Assembly (NCBI GenBank): GCA_050944435.1
Contig: JBMNRB010000016.1
Coordinates: forward strand, 1 to 64,000
Direction: 5' to 3'
DNA from: Ruminococcus_G sp050944435
GTDB taxonomy: Bacteria; Bacillota; Clostridia; Lachnospirales; Lachnospiraceae
Length of the DNA stretch: 64,000 nucleotides
A program made the translations under genes and the position numbers. This document shows, one piece after another, positions 33,148 through 42,677 of this stretch (the stretch's first letter is position 1; every line of letters starts with the position of its first letter). The notes under the pieces were generated by a model. The model was not told the DNA's origin. It searched no databases and worked only from the letters and a program-made list of their open reading frames with translations.

Positions 33148-33913
33148 GGGGAAAAGAAAGAGACAGTACGCCTTTGTGATACGGCAGCTTACTGCCAGGG
33201 AAATCAAACGCAAGTATGCCCGGTCTTACCTGGGTATCCTGTGGAGCGTGCTGAATCCTTTGCTGTCCATGTTGGTGCTCTCTCTTATTTTTTCCAAAAT
33301 GTTTCAAAAAAGCATCGAAAATTTTCCCATCTATTATCTGACGGGATATATTCTCTGGCAGACCTTTACCGGAGCTACTACCGCAGCCATGACGGCGCTC
33401 ACGGACAATAAACTTCTGCTGTTAAAAGTGAAATTTCCCATGGAAATATTCATTGTGACAAGAGTGTATACGGCTGCAGTGAATTTTTTGTATTCGCTGG
33501 CAGCTTATGGCGTTATGCTGGCTGTCTTTGAGATCAGAATTCAGATTACCGCGGCATTGTTTCCGGTGATTCTCTTCTTTTTATTTCTCTTTTCGCTGGG
33601 GATGTCGTTTATCCTGGCTACAGGCTACGTTTTTTTCGGAGACTTGAAACATTTGTATACTGTGGCGCTTACCCTTTGGATGTACTGTTCCGGAATCTTT
33701 TATCCGGCAGAACAGTTGGAGGGAATTATACAGAAAATCGTCTTTTACAATCCCATGTATGTATATATCCGCTGCCTGAGAAAGGCGGTTATGTATGGAG
33801 AAATACCGACGGGAGGGGAGGTTTGGCAGATGGTTCTTTGGGGCAGCGCGGTCTGTCTGGCCGGGTGGCTGATTTTTCAGAAAAACAGGAACAAAATCAT
33901 GGAGTGGCTGTAA
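33137..33913 (+). CDS. Polysaccharide/teichoic acid ABC exporter permease (TagG-like)
   Basis: A 258-aa ABC-2 type permease with six hydrophobic segments. The N-terminal amphipathic text LTAREIKRKYARSYLGILWSVLNPLLSMLVLSLIFSKMF is typical of TagG/Wzm/RfbA-type exporters, as is GDLKHLYTVALTLWMYCSGIFYPAEQL. It pairs with the ATPase 12 bp downstream to flip or export a lipid-linked surface polymer across the membrane. The start ATG at 33137 lies at the end of the second copy of the 392-bp repeat, where AGGAAAGAGA provides the ribosome site. Confidence 0.9.
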   Translation: MTTEGKRKRQYAFVIRQLTAREIKRKYARSYLGILWSVLNPLLSMLVLSLIFSKMFQKSIENFPIYYLTGYILWQTFTGATTAAMTALTDNKLLLLKVKFPMEIFIVTRVYTAAVNFLYSLAAYGVMLAVFEIRIQITAALFPVILFFLFLFSLGMSFILATGYVFFGDLKHLYTVALTLWMYCSGIFYPAEQLEGIIQKIVFYNPMYVYIRCLRKAVMYGEIPTGGEVWQMVLWGSAVCLAGWLIFQKNRNKIMEWL

Positions 33914-33925
33914 TGGAGGAACGGG

Positions 33926-34666
33926 ATGGAGATAGAGGTGCAGGATGTGACCATGCGTTTTCGTCGGGCGAAGGAAGAAGCCTTCAGCCTGAAGGAGGCA
34001 GTGATTCAGAAGATTAAAGGGCGGCGCAGTTATGAAGTATTTACGGCCCTGGATCATGTAAGCTTCCGTGTGGAAAAGGGGGAAGTGGTGGGAATTATCG
34101 GCACCAATGGTTCCGGAAAGAGCACCCTTTTGAAAATTATTTCCGGCGCCCTTCTGCCCACGGAAGGAACGGTGACGGTGGACCGGGATAAGGTACAGCT
34201 TCTGACTCTGGGCGCGGGCTTTGACCCGGAACTGACAGGGAAAGAAAATGTTTATCTCAATGGCGCGCTGATTGGCTATACCAAGGAATTTCTGGACGAA
34301 AAATACGAAGAGATCGTTCAGTTCGCTCAACTGGAGGGATTTATGGAAGAGAAGGTAAGAAAATATTCTTCCGGCATGGTGTCCCGCCTCGGATTTGCCA
34401 TCGCCACGGTTCAGGATACGCCGGAAATCCTGATTCTGGATGAGATTCTGAGTGTGGGAGATATGTTTTTCCGGGAAAAGAGTGAAAAGAAAATACGCAG
34501 TATGATTCATGGAGGTTCTACGGTGCTGATGGTATCCCATTCCCCTGCGGTTATCCAGAAGAACTGTACGAAGGCAATCTGGATTGAAAAGGGAAAGGTG
34601 CAGATGGAGGGAGAAACAAAGCAGGTATGTAAAGCTTATGAAAGCATGGTGACAGGAAAGGGATGA
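33926..34666 (+). CDS. Polysaccharide ABC exporter ATPase (TagH/Wzt-like)
   Basis: A 246-aa ATPase: VQDVTMRFRRAKEEAFSLKE at the N-terminus (typical of the exporter class), Walker A GTNGSGKST (about residue 60), the signature YSSGMVSRL, Walker B ILILDEILSVGD and the switch His in VSHS. It ends soon after the nucleotide-binding domain and has no C-terminal carbohydrate-recognition domain, so it is of the short TagH/ KpsT-like kind. It is coupled to the permease gene and overlaps the next start by 4 bp. Confidence 0.92.
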   Translation: MEIEVQDVTMRFRRAKEEAFSLKEAVIQKIKGRRSYEVFTALDHVSFRVEKGEVVGIIGTNGSGKSTLLKIISGALLPTEGTVTVDRDKVQLLTLGAGFDPELTGKENVYLNGALIGYTKEFLDEKYEEIVQFAQLEGFMEEKVRKYSSGMVSRLGFAIATVQDTPEILILDEILSVGDMFFREKSEKKIRSMIHGGSTVLMVSHSPAVIQKNCTKAIWIEKGKVQMEGETKQVCKAYESMVTGKG

Positions 34667-36540
34667 AAGAATGGGCATATAAAAAATATCAGGGGTTCAA
34701 AAGAAAAGTGAAGAAATCTTACAAGAAAAAGACTTTATACACCCAAGGCAGCGAGACGGCGCTGTCTGTACGGGAAAAGCCGGAAGAACTGGCCGAAAAG
34801 CTTCTTTCTTACGATGTGATTTCTTTTGATGTGTTTGATACGCTGATCCTGCGCTGTGTCTCCCATCCCACCGACCTTTTTTATTTGGTGGGAATGAAGC
34901 TTAATTATCCCAATTTTAAAAAAATCCGGATTCGTGCGGAACAGGAAGCAAGAAAGAAAAAAGGAGGGGCGGGAGAGGTCACTCTGGCAGAGATCTGGGA
35001 AGTGCTGGAGAAAGAGTGCGGAATAGAAAAGGAAAAGGGAATGGCGGCGGAGTGGGAAATTCAGAAAAGCTGCTGTATGGGAAATCCTTATTTTCTGGAA
35101 GTGGCTGCCATTTTGAAGCAACATCAAAAATGTCTGGCAGTCATGTCGGATATGTATCTGAACCGCCGTCAGATAGGTGAAATTTTAAAAGACTGCGGAT
35201 ACGGACAGATGGAGCATTGTTTTGTTTCCTGCGATTACGGCGCCTCCAAATGGTCAGGCAGCCTTTATGAAGTGATGCGGGAAAAAATGGGAAAAGAGAA
35301 AACGTATATTCATGTGGGAGATCAGGATAACTCTGACTGCCGGCAGGCTCTGGCCCATTCCTTTCGGGCTGTCCGGTACCGGAATGTGAATGAAAAAGGA
35401 AACCGATACCGTCCGGAGGATATGTCGGCAGTGACGGGAAGTATTTACCGGGGAATCGTCAACGCCCATATTCACAATGGACTTTCAGAATTTTCCAGGG
35501 AATACGAATACGGATATATTTACGGGGGACTCTTTGTTACCGGGTATTGCCGCTTCATCCACACCTATGTCCAGGCAAGGAGAATTGAAAAAATTCTTTT
35601 CCTTTCCCGGGACGGAACGGTGCTGATGGAAGCTTATAGAAGGATGTATCCTGCCGAGGCGCGGCGGGTGAGATATGCTTTCTGGTCACGGCTGGCGGCA
35701 GTAAAAGTGACGGCGGGATATTATAAGTATGAATATTTCCAGAGATTTCTTTATCACAAAGTGAATCAAAAGTTTACTTTGCGTCGGATTCTGACCAGCA
35801 TGGAACTGTCCTGGCTGCTGCCTGATCTATGCCGAAGCTGCGGCCTTTCTCCGGAAGGGATGCTGACGAATAGAAATGTGGAAAAGGTTAAAGAATATCT
35901 GATGAGACGCTGGGATCAGATTCTGGATTCCTACAGAGGACAGCGGGAGGCGGCCGGCCTTTATTACAGAGAGATAATCGGCGAAAGCAAAAGCGCTGCC
36001 GCGGTGGATATCGGATGGGCGGGAAGCGGCGCGGTTATGCTGGCTTATGGGGTGAAGAATCTGTGGAATATAGATTGTGAAATAACCGGAATACTTGCCG
36101 GGACAGATTCTGCTTCGGCGGAGCGGGGAGAAGTGGGGGAAACTTTTCTGCTGAGCGGACAACTGGTCAGTTATCTGTATTCACAGAGAGAAAACAGGGA
36201 TGTATGGAAATTTCATGATCCGGCCAAATTTCATAATCTTTACTGGGAATTGCTTCTGGGCGCTCCCTGGGGCAGCCTGAAAGGGTTTTATCCCGACGGC
36301 AACGGAGGATACCTCTGCCGATTTCGGGAAAATCCGGCCAAAGGAGACAGAATACAAAGCATTCATAAAGGAATTCTGGACTTTACGGAGCAGTATCTGG
36401 CCATGGAAAGAAAAATAGGGCGTGAAATACCCATCAGCGGAAGAGATGCCTGTGCGCCCATGATCAATCTTTGCAGTCCGGGAAATGAAAAATTTATGGA
36501 AGGAATGAAGGAGCTGATGGATGTGATTCATATTGGGTAA
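34663..36540 (+). CDS. COG5610-type HAD-domain polysaccharide biosynthesis protein
   Basis: A 625-aa protein. N-terminal HAD-like domain: ISFDVFDTLILR (motif I, about residue 52), AVMSDMYLNRRQ (motif II, about 160) and YIHVGDQDNSDCRQA (motif IV, about 218). The C-terminal half (about 285-600) is the module shared with the gene at 31370: ILFLSRDGTVLMEAYRRMYP, AFWSRLA and AVDIGWAGSGAVMLAYG. Such predicted hydrolases occur in capsule and teichoic-acid clusters, perhaps acting on phosphorylated polymer or lipid intermediates; activity is not established. ATGA overlap with the exporter ATPase indicates coupling. Two related proteins in one cluster suggest paired or successive steps. Confidence 0.78.
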   Translation: MKEWAYKKYQGFKRKVKKSYKKKTLYTQGSETALSVREKPEELAEKLLSYDVISFDVFDTLILRCVSHPTDLFYLVGMKLNYPNFKKIRIRAEQEARKKKGGAGEVTLAEIWEVLEKECGIEKEKGMAAEWEIQKSCCMGNPYFLEVAAILKQHQKCLAVMSDMYLNRRQIGEILKDCGYGQMEHCFVSCDYGASKWSGSLYEVMREKMGKEKTYIHVGDQDNSDCRQALAHSFRAVRYRNVNEKGNRYRPEDMSAVTGSIYRGIVNAHIHNGLSEFSREYEYGYIYGGLFVTGYCRFIHTYVQARRIEKILFLSRDGTVLMEAYRRMYPAEARRVRYAFWSRLAAVKVTAGYYKYEYFQRFLYHKVNQKFTLRRILTSMELSWLLPDLCRSCGLSPEGMLTNRNVEKVKEYLMRRWDQILDSYRGQREAAGLYYREIIGESKSAAAVDIGWAGSGAVMLAYGVKNLWNIDCEITGILAGTDSASAERGEVGETFLLSGQLVSYLYSQRENRDVWKFHDPAKFHNLYWELLLGAPWGSLKGFYPDGNGGYLCRFRENPAKGDRIQSIHKGILDFTEQYLAMERKIGREIPISGRDACAPMINLCSPGNEKFMEGMKELMDVIHIG

Positions 36541-37504
36541 GGTTTTATACCATGCAGTCAGTTCGTATCAGCTTCTGGAGGTAATGCTTCACCGTATGCT
36601 CCGTCATCCCCGGGAGCGGGCGGTGCTGATTCTGCCCGATTTCATCAAAGAAAAATATCCCCAGTATCAGAAGCTGAAAAGAAAAAAATTTTTTGATGAA
36701 GTGTATTTGTTTCCCTATCTGGCCATTCCCCATGACAGCGAAGAAGCTATTGCAATGAGGGTGAAAAAATACTATGAGAAGATGATCCCCCACGATATCC
36801 GGGGGTTTTGCAGGGTATACGTTGCAGGCGCTCATTTCTACTTTACGCTGTATCTGTTGGAGAAAAAGATTTCTTTCTGCTTTTTTGAAGATGGGGCGGG
36901 AATGGCAAGCCGTCCCGGGCAGCTGTGGGAAGATCTGGCAAAGCAGTATCCCCTTCATGCCGCCATCGCAAAAAAACGGGGCCTGTTTGACGGATCAAAT
37001 CCCCAGGTGGAAAAGATTATCTGTCTGAAAAGGGCTCAGACTGTGGAGGTGAACCAGGAAAAATATCTGGATTTTTCAGTGGAAAAGGAACTGGAGGGGC
37101 TGAACGGGAAAGACCGGAAAAAAATCATCGGTTTTTTTATTGGACACAGAATATGGACGCGGGCCCAGGGGATCCTGCTGACGCAGAATTTTTCAGGGCT
37201 GGGGGTGATGAGCCCCGGGGAACAGATCAGCCTGTATAAGAATCTGGCGGAAGATTTTCTTTCTCATGTGCCGCTGATTATAAAGAAACATCCGGACGAT
37301 CCCCTGGATTACCGGGGAATATTTCCCCGGACAAAGGTAATCCGCACGGTATTCCCGTCGGAACTTCTGCCCTACGTTTTTTTTCGAAAACCAAAGACCG
37401 TGTACGCGTTTAATTCTACCGGGTGCGAAAATCTTAAGGATCATTTTCGCATCAGGCAACTGGACAATGGCAAAAAGCAAAAGGAAGGAGAAGACCATGG
37501 GTGA
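36533..37504 (+). CDS. Sialyltransferase-like glycosyltransferase (EDG/HP motifs) 1
   Basis: A 323-aa GT-B-like enzyme. It begins VLYHAVSSYQLLEVMLHRML, similar to GT52 and bacterial polysialyltransferase N-termini. It has FFEDGAGM (the (D/E)DG motif, about residue 116), LIIKKHPDDPLDY (HP motif, about 244), and a late PSELL...AFNSTGCEN segment like the C-terminal Ser/Thr motif. These motifs mark bacterial sialyltransferases of the GT38/GT52/GT80 group, which use CMP-activated donors. The start is a TTG overlapping the stop of the preceding gene. It fits with the CMP-sugar synthetase gene downstream. The acceptor is unknown. Confidence 0.7.
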   Translation: MGKVLYHAVSSYQLLEVMLHRMLRHPRERAVLILPDFIKEKYPQYQKLKRKKFFDEVYLFPYLAIPHDSEEAIAMRVKKYYEKMIPHDIRGFCRVYVAGAHFYFTLYLLEKKISFCFFEDGAGMASRPGQLWEDLAKQYPLHAAIAKKRGLFDGSNPQVEKIICLKRAQTVEVNQEKYLDFSVEKELEGLNGKDRKKIIGFFIGHRIWTRAQGILLTQNFSGLGVMSPGEQISLYKNLAEDFLSHVPLIIKKHPDDPLDYRGIFPRTKVIRTVFPSELLPYVFFRKPKTVYAFNSTGCENLKDHFRIRQLDNGKKQKEGEDHG

Positions 37505-38591
37505 CGGACAGGCGCTTATTATTGTAAATTCAGTATATCAGCTGTTTTCTGCCGTCCATATCCGGCGGGCTTTGCTTGGAGGGAAAAAAGTGGATCTGCT
37601 TTTGACAGATCTGCTGCCCGGCGCAGGCGTCTATAAAGAGAAAGTGAAGGAGACGGGACAGTTTCAACGGGTTTTGTCGGCAAAGACGGCCAGCCTTTCT
37701 CAAAAATATATGACGGGGACGGAGCAGGAGATTAGAGAGGGGTATGCAAAAGCAGACAGCATTTTCAGGTGGACGCTGTGTGATGAGCCGGGAAAGTACG
37801 AAGAGATTTATTTTTCCAATTTTGACACCTTCACCCGGATGCTGGCCTGCAGGCTTTACGGAGACCATCCTTCGTTTATCTGTTATGAAGACGGATTTTC
37901 CACCTACGTGATTGATTATCTCAGGAAAGAAAGGGCTGCGGTGAACCGGACAGAGGAAGGAATGAAAATCAAGGATCTGGTGACGAAGGTGATGCTTTAT
38001 GAGCCTCGCCTTGCGATGAGGGGAGATCGATTTCCCAATGCCAGAATTCCTAAAGTTTCGGTCAGAGACGATGAACTGAAAGAGTTGCTGAATTATATTT
38101 TTTCTTATAAAAAACCGGATATGTGGGAAAATTTTATCTTTCTGGAACAGTCTTTCCGGGCGGAAGGGATGAAAAGCAATGATCTGGATCTGATGGAAGA
38201 GTGCCAGGCGGCGGTGACGCCGGAACATTTTATCGTAAAACCCCATCCAAGGAATGAGGAAAATATTCCCTTTGCCAGGGGACTTTCCAGAAAATATGAC
38301 GGTCGTGTACCCTGGGAGCTGTTTTTGATGAACGAAGAAGAGGGACGGTGGAATCTTTTGACCGTTTGTTCCAATGCAGCGCTCACGGGCAGGCTGGTGT
38401 TCGGAATGGATATCCATACGGTGATGCTGTATCGCCTGTTCCAGGGCAGAGTGCTTTGGAAAGAAGACGATGTGCTGATAAGGTATCTGAAAAAATTTCA
38501 CCGACAGTTTGCAGGAAAGAATTATTATGTGCCGAGGACAGTATATGAGCTGCGGGCTATTCTCAGATATTTGTCCGGCGTCAATGGTTAG
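37497..38591 (+). CDS. Sialyltransferase-like glycosyltransferase (EDG/HP motifs) 2
   Basis: A 364-aa relative of the previous gene. It has ALIIVNSVYQLFSAVHIRRAL at the N-terminus, FICYEDGFSTYVIDY ((D/E)DG motif, about residue 125), HFIVKPHPRNEEN (HP motif, about 248) and VCSNAALTGRLVFGM near the C-terminus. The set fits GT52 or polysialyltransferase-like enzymes using a CMP-sugar. ATG at 37497 has AAGGAAGGAG upstream and overlaps the stop of the previous gene; a longer frame from 37467 is not needed. Two such enzymes could build a repeating or alternating linkage. Confidence 0.7.
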   Translation: MGDGQALIIVNSVYQLFSAVHIRRALLGGKKVDLLLTDLLPGAGVYKEKVKETGQFQRVLSAKTASLSQKYMTGTEQEIREGYAKADSIFRWTLCDEPGKYEEIYFSNFDTFTRMLACRLYGDHPSFICYEDGFSTYVIDYLRKERAAVNRTEEGMKIKDLVTKVMLYEPRLAMRGDRFPNARIPKVSVRDDELKELLNYIFSYKKPDMWENFIFLEQSFRAEGMKSNDLDLMEECQAAVTPEHFIVKPHPRNEENIPFARGLSRKYDGRVPWELFLMNEEEGRWNLLTVCSNAALTGRLVFGMDIHTVMLYRLFQGRVLWKEDDVLIRYLKKFHRQFAGKNYYVPRTVYELRAILRYLSGVNG

Positions 38592-38601
38592 GAGGCAGAG
38601 G

Positions 38602-40344
38602 ATGAAGGACAAAGTAAAAGTTTCCGTCATTATTCCGGTATATCAGGTGGAAAAGTATTTGGAACGGGCAGTGGACTCTGTTTTGGCCCAAACGTTAAGG
38701 GAACTGGAAATCATACTTGTGGATGACGGAAGTGAAGATGCTTCCGGGCTGATTTGCGATCGTTACGGCGAAGAATATCCTCAGATGGTCCGGGTGATTC
38801 ATAAAAAAAATGAAGGCCTGGGGATGGCGCGCAATACGGGAGTTCAGGCGGCCCGGGGAGAGTATGTGGCGTTTCTGGATTCCGATGATACGGTTGAGGC
38901 GGACATGTACCGGGAAATGTACGAAAAAGCGGCCAAAGAGCAGTACGATATGGTGATGTGCGACGTAAAAATCCTTTATGTGGAAGAAAACAGGGAGTCT
39001 GTGGTGCGGACCTTCCCGGAGGAAGAGGTGGATCTGGCCGAATATCTGGCAAAGGGAAACAATATCACATACAGCGTAAACAAGCTGTACGCCAGAAGAA
39101 TCTGGGAAGAAAATCAGTATGAAAAAATGCTGTTTGAAGATATTTCTCTCATTCCGGCGCTTGTAACCAGGTATCCCCATATTGGCTATGTTCCCAAGGC
39201 TTTTTACTGTTATTACCGAAGAGCCAATACCATATCTACCACATTTGCAGGGGGAATGGTGGACATTATCCAGGCGTTCAGAAACTTTATCGACCGAAGC
39301 GATCCGCGTTACCGGGAAGAAGTCATTTACTGTACGGCAAAGCAGCTTTTATGGAATATGACCCAGTCCCGGGTATTGTTTCAGGCGGATTTCATCGGCC
39401 TGCTGAAAGAATATAAAAAGGATTTTCTTCTGAATCCCTATATCGCCCACGATCCCAAAATAAAGAAACTCCTTGCCTTCATCCAGCAGGAAGTAATACC
39501 GGAACATTTTATCTGCATCTGCCCGTTGGAAGAGATTCCGGAAGGATTTATGCAGTCTCTTGGAGAACATTTTCCCAAAGCAGAACTTACCGTAAGAGAG
39601 ATATCACAGCAGGAGACGGAAGAATTTCCCCTATCGGTGAAACGGGCGCTGGAAACGGGAAACAGGGAGTTCGCCAGGGAATATGCCGGTCTTAAAATCC
39701 TGTATGAGCAGGGGGGAATATTTCTCAAACCGGATATGCGGGTGAAGCTGAACTTAAAAAGACTTCGCCTGCAGACCATTTTTTTCGGGTTTGAAAATGA
39801 GGAAGAAATCTGCGGCGGATGTTTCGGGGCGGTGCGGGATCATTACGTGATACGGGCCCTTTTGGATTCCTATGAAGAAGATAATATTTTCAATAAGGCC
39901 ATGCTGCCCCTGAAAGAGAGGATACGGGATCTGCTGATTCTTTCTTTTGATTTAAAAGTTAACGGAAGGAACCAGCGGCTGAAAAAGGAAATTCAGATTT
40001 ATCTTCCGGGAATTCTGGCCTTTGATATGCAGGATGGAGAAAATTGCTGCAAAAAAGTGCCGATGGAAGTGCCGGAAGGATATGAGATAGTCAGCGGCCG
40101 GGTGCTGAAGCTTTGGTCTGACCGTCTGATGGAAAACTGGAATCTCTATAAAAAACAGCGGGATCAGAATCAGAGCGGAAAAGGGAAAAAGGAGGAAGAG
40201 GAAGCCCTGCCGCCCTTTGGCGGTATGCCTGGCGCCGTTCAGGCGGAAGAACAGATACGACAGGTAGTGGAAGCCTATGAAAATTCCACCTGTTGGAAGA
40301 TTACCCGGCCTCTCCGGGCGCTGGCCGGTATTTTTAATAAATAA
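38602..40344 (+). CDS. Family 2 glycosyltransferase fused to a GT32-like domain
   Basis: A 580-aa protein. Residues 1-220 form a GT2 domain (VSVIIPVYQVEKYLERAVDSVLAQTL, LVDDGSEDASG, AFLDSDDT with the DXD, KLYARRIWEE). Residues about 320-500 resemble the DXD sugar-transferase (GT32/OCH1-like) fold: REYAGLKILYEQGGIFLKPDMRVKL, where the usual D-x-D after GG.YL is changed to KPD, so this half may be inactive or altered. The C-terminus has a basic linker and an ENSTCWKITRPLRAL helix seen at the end of many membrane-associated GTs. ATG at 38602 follows AGGAGGCAGAGG. Confidence 0.82.
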   Translation: MKDKVKVSVIIPVYQVEKYLERAVDSVLAQTLRELEIILVDDGSEDASGLICDRYGEEYPQMVRVIHKKNEGLGMARNTGVQAARGEYVAFLDSDDTVEADMYREMYEKAAKEQYDMVMCDVKILYVEENRESVVRTFPEEEVDLAEYLAKGNNITYSVNKLYARRIWEENQYEKMLFEDISLIPALVTRYPHIGYVPKAFYCYYRRANTISTTFAGGMVDIIQAFRNFIDRSDPRYREEVIYCTAKQLLWNMTQSRVLFQADFIGLLKEYKKDFLLNPYIAHDPKIKKLLAFIQQEVIPEHFICICPLEEIPEGFMQSLGEHFPKAELTVREISQQETEEFPLSVKRALETGNREFAREYAGLKILYEQGGIFLKPDMRVKLNLKRLRLQTIFFGFENEEEICGGCFGAVRDHYVIRALLDSYEEDNIFNKAMLPLKERIRDLLILSFDLKVNGRNQRLKKEIQIYLPGILAFDMQDGENCCKKVPMEVPEGYEIVSGRVLKLWSDRLMENWNLYKKQRDQNQSGKGKKEEEEALPPFGGMPGAVQAEEQIRQVVEAYENSTCWKITRPLRALAGIFNK

Positions 40345-40353
40345 GGAGGCATT

Positions 40354-41085
40354 ATGCGGACAGTTTTAATTATCCCGGCCAGATATAATTCCAGCCGGCT
40401 GAAAGGGAAACCCCTGATGGAGATTGAAGGAAAGCCCATGGTGTGGTGGGTGTATCAGCAAATGAAAAAATCCGCCAGGGTGGATGAGATTTATGTGGCC
40501 ACCGACAGTGAGAAAATACAAGGAGTGTGCGCAGATTACGGGATGAACTGCATGATGACCTCACCGGATCATAAAACCAGTACGGAACGGCTGTATGAGG
40601 TGTCCAAAAGTATTCCCGGGGACATATATATCTGTGTCAACGGCGACGAACCTCTTTTGGAAGCGGAGGTAATGGAACAGGTGATTCCGGAAAACCTGGA
40701 AGGTTTTTTTGTCTCCAATCTTATGACAGCAATCCTTCATCCGGTGGAGGCGGTGGACGATTCCAATATAAAAGTGGTGACAGATACCAAAGGGAATGCA
40801 TTGTTTATGTCCAGAAGTCCCATTCCCCATCCCAAAGCCAGCATCCTTTTTTCGTATTATAAACATCTGGGCGTTCTGGCCTATTCTCCAAATGCCCTTC
40901 GTTTTTTTGCGGAAACGCCCAGGGGTCCGCTGGAAGCGGTGGAGGATATCAATGAACTGCGTTTTATCGAACACGGAAAGAAAGTGAAAATGATTCCGGT
41001 GGAGGCAGAAACCTTGTCGGTGGATACGGCAAAAGATCTGGAGTATGTACGGCAGGTGATAAGAGAAAGGAGTCTGGGGAGATGA
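40354..41085 (+). CDS. KdsB-type CMP-sugar synthetase
   Basis: A 243-aa cytidylyltransferase of the KdsB family (CTP plus 3-deoxy-ulosonic acid to CMP-sugar plus pyrophosphate). Canonical points are IPARYNSSRLKGKPL (nucleotide loop, residues 7-21), IYVATDSEKI (about 46), the HKTSTERLYEV segment (GTDR region) and CVNGDEPLLE (Asp for Mg, about 97). Length matches KdsB (245-255 aa). A Gram-positive has no LPS, so the product is unlikely to be standard CMP-Kdo for lipid A. Its neighbours are an aldolase fusion (overlapping by 4 bp) and a phosphatase, and two CMP-sugar-type transferases lie upstream. A sialic-acid- or Kdo-like sugar is inferred. Confidence 0.85.
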   Translation: MRTVLIIPARYNSSRLKGKPLMEIEGKPMVWWVYQQMKKSARVDEIYVATDSEKIQGVCADYGMNCMMTSPDHKTSTERLYEVSKSIPGDIYICVNGDEPLLEAEVMEQVIPENLEGFFVSNLMTAILHPVEAVDDSNIKVVTDTKGNALFMSRSPIPHPKASILFSYYKHLGVLAYSPNALRFFAETPRGPLEAVEDINELRFIEHGKKVKMIPVEAETLSVDTAKDLEYVRQVIRERSLGR

Positions 41086-42677
41086 GTATACAGATACTGG
41101 ACTGTACGCTGAGAGACGGAGGTTATATCAATGATTGGAAGTTCGGGAGGAAGACGATACAGTCAATTCTGGATAAACTGGAACGGGCGGGTATCGACAT
41201 TGTGGAATGTGGATTCCTGACGGGGATGATCCAGGATGAAGAATGTTCTCTTTTTGACAATGTATCTGCCATCGAAAAGCTGCTTCCTCAAAGGAAAAGA
41301 ACTTCCATGTATGTGGCGATGATTGCCATTGGGGAAAAGGAACTTCATCCCGTTATGCTTCCCCGGCATGACAGCAGAAGCATTGACGGAATCCGTCTCA
41401 CTTTTCATAAGGCGGAGATTGAACAGGCCTTTGAATGGGCAAAAATTATCATGGAAAAGGGATATCACGTTTTCATGCAGCCGGTGGGAACGGTATTTTA
41501 CAGTGATTTGGAACTCTTAATGCTGGTGGAAAAGATAAATCAGTTAAATCCCTACGCCTTTTATATCGTAGACACTCTGGGCAGCATGTACAGAAACGAT
41601 GTCTCCCATCGTTTTTATCTGATCGATAAAAATATGAATCCCGGAATCCGTCTGGGGTTTCACGGTCATAATAACCTGCAGCTGGCATTTTCCAATGCTC
41701 AGGTACTTGGAAAGATACAGACGAAACGAACGCTGATTCTGGATGCTTCCGTTTATGGGATGGGACGGGGAGCGGGAAATTTGCCTACAGAGCTGATTAC
41801 CCAGTATATCAATAAAAATATTGACTCCCGATACGATACCGCTGTGGTGATGGATATTTATGACGATTATATTTCTGCCATCCGCAGGGAATACGAGTGG
41901 GGGTATTCCATGCCTTACCACATAGCGGCCAGTCATGTCTGTCATCCCAATTACGCTTCTTACCTGATGGACAGAAGAACTCTCACCATGAAAGACATCG
42001 AAGAAATCATCCGTTCGATTCCGGAAGACGACAAAGTTCTTTATGACCGGCAGAAAATAGAGCGGCTTTATGTTCAGTTTCAGAGCAGAAAGATTGATGA
42101 TGAAAAGGCAGTGAATCAGTTGAGGGAGCTGATACGGAACCGGAAAATTCTACTGCTGGCTCCGGGCAGAAGTCTGTCGGAAGAATATGACAAAATTATG
42201 CAGTATCGGGAGAAGGAATCACCCTACGTAATTACGGTGAATTTTGTGGATGAAACCTATGGGATGGACGCCTGCTTTGTCAGCAATCACAAAAGGATGG
42301 ATATGATTGAACAGGAACTTAAAACTCTGGACGGGATGCTTACCATTCTCACCTCCAATATACCGGCTAAGATAGAGAAAAGTCTCAGCGTGGACTATAA
42401 ACGGTATACCAACGGTGATGAAATGATTTCTGATAATGCAGGTCTTATGCTGCTGAAACTTCTAAAGGAGTGCGGCGCAGGGGAAATCGTTCTGGCTGGT
42501 TTTGACGGTTTTCATCACCGCTTGAACGGAAATTATTACAGCAGAGAGCTGAATTTGAAAGTGGACGAGGCAAAAGCGGCTCAGCGGCAGGAAAGAATAC
42601 GCCGGCAGCTTAAAGAATTAAACATGGATATCCGGTTTCTGACAAAATCCGTCTATGAGGAGGAGGAACATGTATAA
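41082..42677 (+). CDS. DRE-TIM aldolase fused to a Rossmann-like C-terminal domain
   Basis: A 531-aa protein. Residues 1-300 are an HMGL-like (DRE-TIM metallolyase) domain: LDCTLRDGGYINDWKFG at the N-terminus supplies the Arg and metal Asp, and RLGFHGHNNLQLAFSNA (about 190) holds the HxH metal ligands, followed by GMGRGAGNLPTE. This matches 4-hydroxy-2-oxovalerate aldolase-type enzymes that join pyruvate or a keto acid to an aldehyde. Residues about 345-525 (ILLLAPGRSLSEEYDKI, CFVSNHKRMD, GAGEIVLAGFDGFHH) resemble the DUF115/MptE-like fold. Between a CMP-sugar synthetase and a phosphatase, it may make the carbon skeleton of an ulosonic acid. The function of the C-terminal part is unknown. Confidence 0.78.
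   Translation: MSIQILDCTLRDGGYINDWKFGRKTIQSILDKLERAGIDIVECGFLTGMIQDEECSLFDNVSAIEKLLPQRKRTSMYVAMIAIGEKELHPVMLPRHDSRSIDGIRLTFHKAEIEQAFEWAKIIMEKGYHVFMQPVGTVFYSDLELLMLVEKINQLNPYAFYIVDTLGSMYRNDVSHRFYLIDKNMNPGIRLGFHGHNNLQLAFSNAQVLGKIQTKRTLILDASVYGMGRGAGNLPTELITQYINKNIDSRYDTAVVMDIYDDYISAIRREYEWGYSMPYHIAASHVCHPNYASYLMDRRTLTMKDIEEIIRSIPEDDKVLYDRQKIERLYVQFQSRKIDDEKAVNQLRELIRNRKILLLAPGRSLSEEYDKIMQYREKESPYVITVNFVDETYGMDACFVSNHKRMDMIEQELKTLDGMLTILTSNIPAKIEKSLSVDYKRYTNGDEMISDNAGLMLLKLLKECGAGEIVLAGFDGFHHRLNGNYYSRELNLKVDEAKAAQRQERIRRQLKELNMDIRFLTKSVYEEEEHV

Noticed and set aside
40354..41085. Evidence for lipopolysaccharide (kdsB in a Gram-negative)
   Set aside because: Sortase pili, teichoic-type exporter, sigma-H and codon/start usage all point to a Gram-positive; no lpx or kdsA genes are present.
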